Source of the DNA: Trissonchulus latispiculum
Lineage: Eukaryota > Nematoda > Enoplea > Enoplida > Ironidae
Assembly: GCA_030248195.1 (NCBI GenBank)
Contig: JASAND010022965.1
Coordinates: 1 to 64,000 of the forward strand
Direction: 5' to 3'
Length of the DNA: 64,000 nt
The notes under the pieces were generated by a model. It was not told where the DNA came from, made no database searches, and saw nothing but the letters and a program-made list of their open reading frames with translations. Shown in pieces: positions 57,321 to 64,000 of this stretch (positions within the stretch are counted from its first letter, which is position 1; each line of letters begins with the position of its first letter). The translations under genes were made by a program, and so were the position numbers.

Positions 57321-59695
57321 GGGCCTTTTCGCGAATGGGTTAAACGAGTTAAAATTAACTCGATGCTTTTCGCGAATGAGTTAAAAGAGTTAAATTTAAC
57401 TCGCCGAGTTAAGCAGAGTTAAAATTTTTAACCCTTCGGTCATTCGTGAAAAGAGTTAAAAATTAACTCTTGTAACTCTACTCTTTTCGTGAATGACACG
57501 TAGAGTTAAAAAGCTGCAGAATTAAATTTAACTCTACCCTTTTCATGAATGGGTTAAATTTAACTCTTTTAACTCGCTCACGATATTTTACATTAAATTT
57601 TAACCCGAGTCTCAGCACGCGGGTTAAACGAGTTAAAATCTTCTATCCTTTATATTGTTGTTGCCACATTTTGCGCTCATAATTAAGCTTTAAATATGAG
57701 AAGATAATCCAACCAATGAAAGCGCAATACATAATTTCATTGGATGGTTCATAATGCTTCAAAAGTACTTAAGCATTTGGCAATGTTCTGCTGAAGAATT
57801 TACACTAAAGCAATGAAATGGACTACTTAGTAAAATAAAAATAGAGGGAACAACTAATGTTTCTAACGTGCTGCATTATTAGAAATAATAATTAAATTAA
57901 TTAATTAATTAAATTAAAATAATTATAATTGTAAATAAGTAATAAACTCTAAATTATTTTTCTCACAGTTATTTGACAACTCAAAATGAATGCTAACTTG
58001 AAGTATTATGAGAGAGAGCTGTTGGCAACGTGAAAAGCCGAATCTACGAAACACTACAGCAAACCGAAAGATCAATTTTGTTCTCCAAAAGTGGACTAAT
58101 TAAAGGGCTAATTTTGCCATAAAAACTACTGTAAGCTTTAAAAATTTTGAAAATTTAGATCTTTTGAAGTGTATTTAAATGTTACGCAAACTTTGCTCCA
58201 ACTCATGATGCTCCACAGAATTACAGGATCAACGCCCAATTGTTATCCCAACTGCGATTTTGAGGGCAACCATTTCAAAATCTCCATTGAATGGAGTTTT
58301 TAATAAACAAATATTGTTTAATTTTGCCTTTTTATTCCTGCTGGAGCAGGAATGTATAAAACGGAAACTTGTATGTTTAGTGTAGTGTGAATCATTTCTC
58401 CATACAGAAGCCCTATCTTCAACACAGGGCTAGCTTAGGTCAGATTTTTTGCATTCGAATTATGCAAAATTAGGTTTTAGAACCTGTTTAAGCAGCAGAA
58501 CTTGAGAGCCGTCGCGCAGTCTTCGGCTGTCAGCAATCTCAAAAGTTGCAGTTTTTTGAGCACCAGTGTAGCTTGGGAGCTACACATCGGTGCATTAGGG
58601 AATTAGATAAGATTCTAGCTTGTCCTGGACATCACAGTTCAGGCCAACATGGCAAGCATAGGCCTGCTTTTCCTGATGTCGGAAGTCAATTAAAATGGTA
58701 AACTCAACCTGGAGCTTCCAACGCTTTAAGGAGCTTCCAACAGAACAGATTTCGCAATTGAACAAAGAAAAGGTCTACAAAGAAATATTGCCCCTTTTGG
58801 GGCCTACTTGTTAGTATTAAAGTTTAGTTGAAATTGACCAAAATAGTCCATGTTTTTAAGAGGATCAAGAGAAACCTATTTTGATGAAAATATGTAGAGG
58901 GTTTTTTGGCTCTGTCGTGGTCTCAGCAAACCAACATGGTACCCGTTTTTCGGCTCAACTATTCATTAGCACTTTGTTGTTAAGCTGGCAATAGAAACAA
59001 CGAAAACCTTGACCAAAATACTGTCTTCAGATTCGTTTTCAGCGAACTCTGAAAGTTCCTGTATATACAACTTTTCACGAAAGTCGTAAAAAATCTTTAG
59101 TTGGTTCCTATGGAAATATAGTTTTACCCACGTTGTTTAACCACTTGAAAACTTAAATTTTAAAATTTTGCTGCAGATTTGTCAATTATTTGTTGAAATG
59201 CATAAAGTGCTAAATTTCAGAAAAATTGGTTAAAAACTGCAAGTTGGACAAAGGGATTCGTACGGATCACCCTAACGCTAAATTGACGATGTAATAAATG
59301 TCTATTAATAAATGAAGTACAGAAATATCTCTTTTGCTGTCGTATTTTATTTAAAATTTTCCAAACGTAGGGAAACTTTATTATATTCTCAAATGGTGAC
59401 AAGTTTAGCATTACGTAAGGTAAAATTAATTATTTTAACTCTTTTCACGTATGCAGAGAGTTAATTTTAACTCTCCCTGTTTTAACTCTTTTAACTCTTT
59501 TCGCGAATGCAGATAGTCAATTTTAACTCTGCCAGTTTTAACTCCTTTAACTCTATGATTTTTAACCCTGCAGAGTTAAAAGAGTTAAAAGCAAGCAGAG
59601 TTAAATTTAACTCTGTGCATTCATGAAAAGGGTTAAAAGAGTTAATTTTAACTCTACTCTACTCTACTCTACTCTACCCATTCGCGAAAAGGCCC
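57321..59695. mobile_element. PIF/Harbinger-like element, second copy, TAA TSD
   Basis: TAA at 57318-57320 and 59696-59698. The termini GGGCCTTTTCGCGAATGGGT and CCATTCGCGAAAAGGCCC and the interior (for example ATAATCCAACCAATGAAAGC) match 27414-28963. It is longer because of an insert at 58327-58812 and a diverged foldback arm at about 58890-59110. Confidence 0.85.
58327..58812 (+). mobile_element. Small element with hairpin at both ends
   Basis: The Harbinger copy at 27.4 kb lacks this segment. It starts with TTTTTATTCCTGCTGGAGCA (stem TTCCTGC/GCAGGAA, loop TGGA) and ends with GCCCCTTTTGGGGC then CTACTTGTTAG. A shorter relative is at 61629-61793. The superfamily is unknown (a Helitron-like or SINE-like element is possible). 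No protein. Confidence 0.6.
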
Positions 59696-59779
59696 TAAGG
59701 ATATTTTATCAATTTCACGACCTATTTTGCTACACAACAATCTCTATGATTTTTTAATTAATAAGAATTTAGTCTTGAC

Positions 59780-60600
59780 GCACTTTAAGGACTATGTCCT
59801 AATGTGCGTCACTAGTGTCCAAATGTGCGTCACATAGAGTCCTAATGTGCGTCACCTGCTGTTTTTCACTAAAAACATGATATTTGACAGAAATTTCACG
59901 TCCAAAATCGAAATCAGCACATATGCAATTTAGTCTTAGCAAGTTTCAACAAATATAAGCTTAACAATTAAGAGGTCTCTAACCTGTGTGCCCTAGGCCT
60001 TCAACATCTCGGAATTGAAGTGGAAAATTTTAAATTTGAAAATTCCAATAACCTTTGATTTTCTTTTATTACCTTGGAATTTGGGTTTTAACCATTTTAA
60101 AATCAGCATTTTCAAGTAGAAAACTAACAAAAATCCAAATTTTATTTTCTGCATGAGTATTTTTCCTATCAAGAGCTGTAGTGACGCACTTTAGGGTGTT
60201 CCAACCTAAATTACGAAATAAAATCTAATAAATTCTAGAAATTGTTAATTTAAATAAAATTGTTTATCACAAAATAGAGCACATGTTGAGGGTTGAAATG
60301 ATGGTTTAAACAACCAAATTGCTCCAGGACAGCACTTTTTACATTCAAAAAACTAAATCTCGGACATGAGTGAAAATCCTTGGACATGCACTGCAACACT
60401 TACCTACCATACTTTGGAGATGAAAAAGTCCCGCCTTGTTCACGTGACAGCGACGATTTTTGCATCATTGGATAGAGCTCGTCTCAAAGAATAACGTGAT
60501 GTAAAAATGTCTTACTGTAATGCCACGCCAAGAAAATTACAGGACCTTGAAAATTGTTTGACGCACTTTAGGGGTAGACGCACATTTGGAGCTTCTACTA
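59780..60600. repeat. Region with spaced TGTGCGTCAC / GTGACGCAC motifs
   Basis: CCTAATGTGCGTCAC, CCAAATGTGCGTCAC and CCTAATGTGCGTCAC occur within 59798-59852. TGACGCACTTTA occurs at 59777, 60181 and 60560. This is the right internal part of the hAT-like element; the motifs may be transposase-binding repeats. No gene. Confidence 0.6.
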
Positions 60601-60829
60601 TACATGTTAAATTTTGCCATAAAATAACAAGAATCAGTAAATGCGTAGCTAATTTTAGTGATTCTATAACATTTTCTAGAGTTGATCCGGCCCGTTTCGG
60701 CCCACAGCTAAAAAATTTCTCGGCCCGGCCCGCTAGCCAATGGAGGTCGGCCCGGCCCGAAGGGAGAAATGCTCATATCTAGTACCCGGGTCCAAATTTT
60801 TGGACCCGTACCCATGCCTAGTTGGTTCT

Positions 60830-61625
60830 GCCTACACCTACCTACATGTTACAGACGGGAAATGACGACAGACTGATTCGTTCGAACCCTAAAAAATTAG
60901 AGGGGCCAAAAGTACATTACTGTTGGATTATCAACATACTCTTGGTATGGCGGAAATAGGGTCTTTTTGGGGAAGAGTTACAAAACAGTTAATTTTAGCT
61001 CTGCTCTTCTCTTCTCTACCCTACTTTATCGGAAAAGGGCCTATGATTGTACACAAACGATCAAAATTTTTAAAAAACTAAGAAATTCAAATTCTGGTTT
61101 TCGTAATTCTGACTAACGAAATTCTGACTTATGAAATTCTGTCCAATGAAAGTTCAGTTTATATTTCAATATGTTTAATATTTCAATTTTATATTTCAAA
61201 ATTTAAATTCTAAATAATGACTAACTAATTCTGACTAATACGATTCTGACTAATGAAAGTAAACGAATCTGGCCAAGGGAAACTAAGCTTACAATGAACT
61301 GCATATGTGCCTATGCTGAAAAGCAGAAGCCTATGTAAACTACGCCACCCTAAAGTACCTAACTGCTGCCATAGCCAGACTACTAAAAAAGAGAACGTAA
61401 AATTTAATTCACAACAAATCATATGTTTATTCGACAAAAATAATCAAAGTACTATCGCCTTTAGAAAATATCCACATTTAGCCTCAGATTTAGTTTCATA
61501 CTCTACTACACTGTAACATCCGAAATCAATATCCTAGCCAGTCACAATGTGCTCCAGATCGGCAACGGCCAGCCGATACCCAGCCCGGCCTCAAACACTA
61601 TTAATAACTGAATAACTGTTTAAAA
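60830..61625. other. No recognisable gene
   Basis: AT-rich, with a short TTCTGACTAA tandem stretch at 61100-61260 and a decayed Harbinger-like end (about 60955-61045). Confidence 0.45.
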
Positions 61626-61628
61626 ACA

Positions 61629-61793
61629 CTGTCACTTTTTATTCTGCCTGGAGGCAGAACTATTTACACAGAAAATGGACATGCTTAGCGTTATAATAAA
61701 CTGCCTTCTGAACTCTGGCTTCACCTATCTTCATCACTGCTCTAGTATAGACGCCGGTCTCTTTTTAACCAAAGGGGGCCTACTGGTTAGAGC
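61629..61793 (+). mobile_element. Short relative of the hairpin-ended element
   Basis: It starts CTTTTTATTCTGCCTGGAGG (stem TTCTGCC/GGCAGAA, loop TGGA) and ends GGGGGCCTACTGGTTAG. The stem differs from that of the 58.3-kb copy but stays paired. Confidence 0.5.
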
Positions 61794-61799
61794 ACGAAT

Positions 61800-62610
61800 A
61801 TGTCTTTTTCAAGCTTGCTTGTTTTTAATTGTTGTTCGAGGAAAAATAAGCGCTGTGGACGTGCTTGCTAATGTCTTTTATTATAATTCAGTGTAAAATT
61901 TATAAAGTACTCTTCCCCTCACAGAAATTCTGAAGTTTATTTTTTATGTTTTCACTACCCCCTGCCCGAAAATTTCTAACATAAAAACAGTTTACTAGTC
62001 AGTGTTTATGCAAATTAAGTTTACAGAAATTGAGAGCAATTCTCAGCTAGCTGCCGCTCCGACAGGTTGCGGCTGGTGAGCGCCAGATTTTTCAAATTTT
62101 AAGAAAGCCTTGCTTACAATAACATATTTACAGGAACAATTTTTGTTTCGTGACAGATGACAATCAATGGAACTACAGAGGTGGACGGTGAGTGAATTTA
62201 AACATCGTATGCATTAAATACCCGTTTCATTTCCAAGAAAATGTTAATCTGGTGTTCCGAATGCCTGCTGAGGCCACAGTGTCAAATTTCCAACATTTTG
62301 TTTCTTAATGCGACCATAATTAAGTATCTGCAATTCGAAATGGAAAGTTTTATGTAATCCCAAAACATTTGTTTTTTGTAAAAAATTGAGTTGGTAATAA
62401 CCAGTTGATAAATAAATAACGATTGCCAAACCAACAACACATCTAGCCACATCATGCTCAATAGCAGTACCATACCCCTTTTAGGGTTCAACTTGTTGCA
62501 AGCTACATACAACCCAAGGCAAATTTATAAATTTTCAAATTCCACAAACTCAAGTACTAAATAAATGACTGACTGTCACTATATATAAATATGTATGCAA
62601 TATGCATATA
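61800..62610. other. Intergenic, no firm gene
   Basis: A splice-like open segment (62157-62188, between GTGACAG and GTGAGT) is too short to call. ACCCCTTTTAGGGTTCAACT (62474-62493) resembles the hairpin element's 3' end. Confidence 0.4.
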
Positions 62611-62622
62611 TAAGGCAAAATA

Positions 62623-62779
62623 TTAATTTCGAATATCCAAGGAAAATTCATGTCGCTTAACAGTCCAATCTTTTGAGGGATCTAACACAGCTCTTCCTAG
62701 ATCATCGACAGAAGTTGACATGGATTTTTCCACAAATGTTACATGATTATCACGATCAATTAAGATCACAGTAGATGCC
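62623..62779 (-). CDS. TANGO2-like protein, last exon
   Basis: Acceptor CGCTTTCAG before 62779. The frame reads ASTVILIDRDNHVTFVEKSM, then a variable stretch, then KRHEFSLDIRN and a TAA at 62625-62623. This matches the end of TANGO2 (NRDE domain) proteins, which have TxTIILVDxxGHVTFxERSM and a short end. TANGO2 is involved in secretory-pathway and mitochondrial or haem/lipid homeostasis; the exact activity is debated. The exon begins in phase 2, which fits the candidate exon at 63159-63235. The gene continues to the right beyond the window. Confidence 0.7.
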
Positions 62780-63158
62780 CTGAAAGCGAAAACAATTCTT
62801 CAATATCACAGTACTAAATATTTGAACAAAAATAACCACAATTAAAACGAAGTTTTTTGGTCTAAATCGTCTATTTTGGTACTAAAATTGAAATTGACAC
62901 TTTAAGGTTAGGTACATAATGATAAGACTATGCCAATAAGCAAGCTCTCTGTTAACAAAGCAAAACTTAAGCTCGGCCTGCCAGCTAACGGTTGACCCCT
63001 CGGAAATTAGACCCATCACTTCAAAGAAATTAAAACCCTGTTTGTATTCTAAAGCTCGAAACAGCGCGGCTGGAAGTCACGGTCTCGGTCTCGCCCACCA
63101 GGGCCTCCCATAACTTTCCACCCTCCCCACTTTTTAAACTCAGGACGGATGAACTTAC

Positions 63159-63235
63159 CACAGCATGACAAATACGTATTTAAGGAGGAAGTCCACCTTA
63201 GGGTCATTTTTCCGACCATCTCCAATTTCAAGTTT
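63159..63235 (-). CDS. TANGO2-like protein, penultimate exon (tentative)
   Basis: It lies between acceptor GTATAGGCAG and donor GTAAGT. 25 codons plus 2 nt encode KLEIGDGRKNDPK then VDFLLKYVFVML. The LxKYxxV pattern resembles the stretch before the conserved end of TANGO2. Its phase joins exactly to the last exon. The YGTR-like residues usually present at this junction are missing, so the model may lack a small exon or use a different splice site. Confidence 0.45.
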
Positions 63236-63369
63236 CTGCCTATACTATTCCAGAATTGCCATGCCAAGGAAGCAGTGTGTATCTCACTTGCCTTAGATCC
63301 GTTAAGCCTGGTTCACGATGGAGTGCTTTGTGCTTTGTCTTTTGTGCTTTTGCCTTATGTGCTTTGTGC

Positions 63370-63500
63370 CAGAGTTGGACGCGGGCAGAAATTTGCGGCC
63401 CAAACCCGCACCGCAGCCCGCACTCAAGATTTCGGCCCGCACAGGTCCGGTACGCAGCCCGCATATATAATTTTTGGCCCGCAAAGGACCGCACAATATT
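63370..63500. mobile_element. Left end of another CAGAGTTGG hAT-like element
   Basis: CAGAGTTGGACGCGGGCAG followed by an array of GGCCCGCA / GCAGCCCGCA motifs. The other end is not identified and may be outside the window. 63500-64000 shows no gene. Confidence 0.55.
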
Positions 63501-64000
63501 TAAGATTGTTTGATGCTATGAAAACTATTTAATTAGTGTATATAAAAAGTTGATATTTTAATTAAAAGTGTTAGTTGTCAGCATTAAAAATGTGAATATT
63601 AACATCAAAAGATTCTCCGTACTATTACAAAAATGCCTAGTCTAACTTAATCAACATGTCATTTAGTAGACGTCTATTGCAACCTGTTGAAGCTTTAACG
63701 CAGACTGAGAAACTAACTCTGTCGGGGAATAAGGTCCACATGCTTGAACGAAAGCTACAATAATAGAGCATTCCGCACTTATTTCTTACGATAATCTAGG
63801 GATTTTGGAAATTGAGAAACCTTCTGAATTGAGGGCCTCGGTCAGGCAAGTCATCACTACATTCGATCGAACTCAAAAATTATAAGGGAGCAAAGCTTTT
63901 TTCTTCGATTGCATAATATCTTTGTTAAAATAAACTGAAACCAAGTCTGACCACATCACACAAAATTCTCAATAAGGTGTCCCTGTTTTAAAACATGCTT

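Larger units (their letters stand above)
53897..60764. mobile_element. hAT-like element with GGCCCGGCCC arrays and multi-layer insertions
   Basis: It is flanked by AGAAATGA (53889-53896) and AGAAATGC (60765-60772). The termini begin GCACGGGCCGG at the left and end CCGGCCCGAAGGG at the right; each is followed by TTTCGGCCCGGCCCG- or CTCGGCCCGGCCC-like arrays. Outside it, CGGGTACCCGG (53810-53885) and GTACCCGGGTCC (60780-60815) arrays suggest that it sits inside yet another element. There is no transposase; most of its length is later insertions. Confidence 0.65.

Noticed and set aside
62157..62188. Possible small exon between GTGACAG and GTGAGT encoding MTINGTTEVDG
   Set aside because: Too short to support alone, with no family match and no partner exon.
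1..64000. tRNA or rRNA genes
   Set aside because: No cloverleaf with internal A and B boxes and no rRNA-like conserved stretch was noticed by eye; a covariance search could still find a diverged one.

Overview
The window is from an animal nuclear genome, and a nematode is the best guess. A minus-strand exon at 12549-12749 reads as the N-terminal domain of a nematode cuticle collagen. Genes are split by introns, and a 3' splice acceptor sits 17 nt before the start codon of the main gene, as expected for spliced-leader trans-splicing. The base is AT-rich with long C/G homopolymers. The density of nested transposons suggests a repeat-rich lineage (a clade I nematode such as a mermithid would fit), but the species is not determined. 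There is no bacterial gene organisation.

Host genes. (1) A complete PPM1H/J/M-type PP2C phosphatase lies on the plus strand at 25408-42362. Eleven exons join in phase to 558 codons with all metal-binding motifs; one intron appears to be GC-AG. (2) Two exons at the right edge (63235-62623, minus) look like the C-terminus of a TANGO2 (NRDE-domain) protein. (3) The collagen exon at 12549-12749 has no visible partner exons.

Repeats left to right. 1-7.6 kb: two copies of a 1.5-kb block carrying TCGA-rich foldbacks, homopolymer tracts, small MITEs and short tandem repeats. 7.6-11.1 kb: a truncated Ty3/Gypsy-like gag-protease next to a decayed Polinton/Maverick cluster (penton-like, second capsid-like and small basic core-like genes). 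11.3-12.1 kb: a minisatellite. 13.5-17.7 kb: a hAT transposon with an exact 8-bp target-site duplication (TSD) and a broken, intron-containing transposase. 19.7-25.4 kb: a TTAA-flanked element, a palindromic foldback and a 991-bp long-TIR element just upstream of the phosphatase. 26.3-33.3 kb: a hAT element filling most of phosphatase intron 1 and itself holding three further layers. 42.6-61 kb: a nest of foldbacks, MITEs and a decayed Penelope-like retroelement whose GIY-YIG endonuclease lies N-terminal to its reverse transcriptase (Naiad-type order).

The mobile elements do not form one system with the host genes. They are layers of insertions whose order can be read from matching TSDs. The most interesting signals are the Naiad-type element, a palindromic foldback family whose two arms share element-specific variants, a set of hAT-like elements that keep the same terminus but carry different GC-rich subterminal motifs, and a small element with a compensated terminal hairpin. 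All repeat and gene calls come from reading the sequence; no database search was done.
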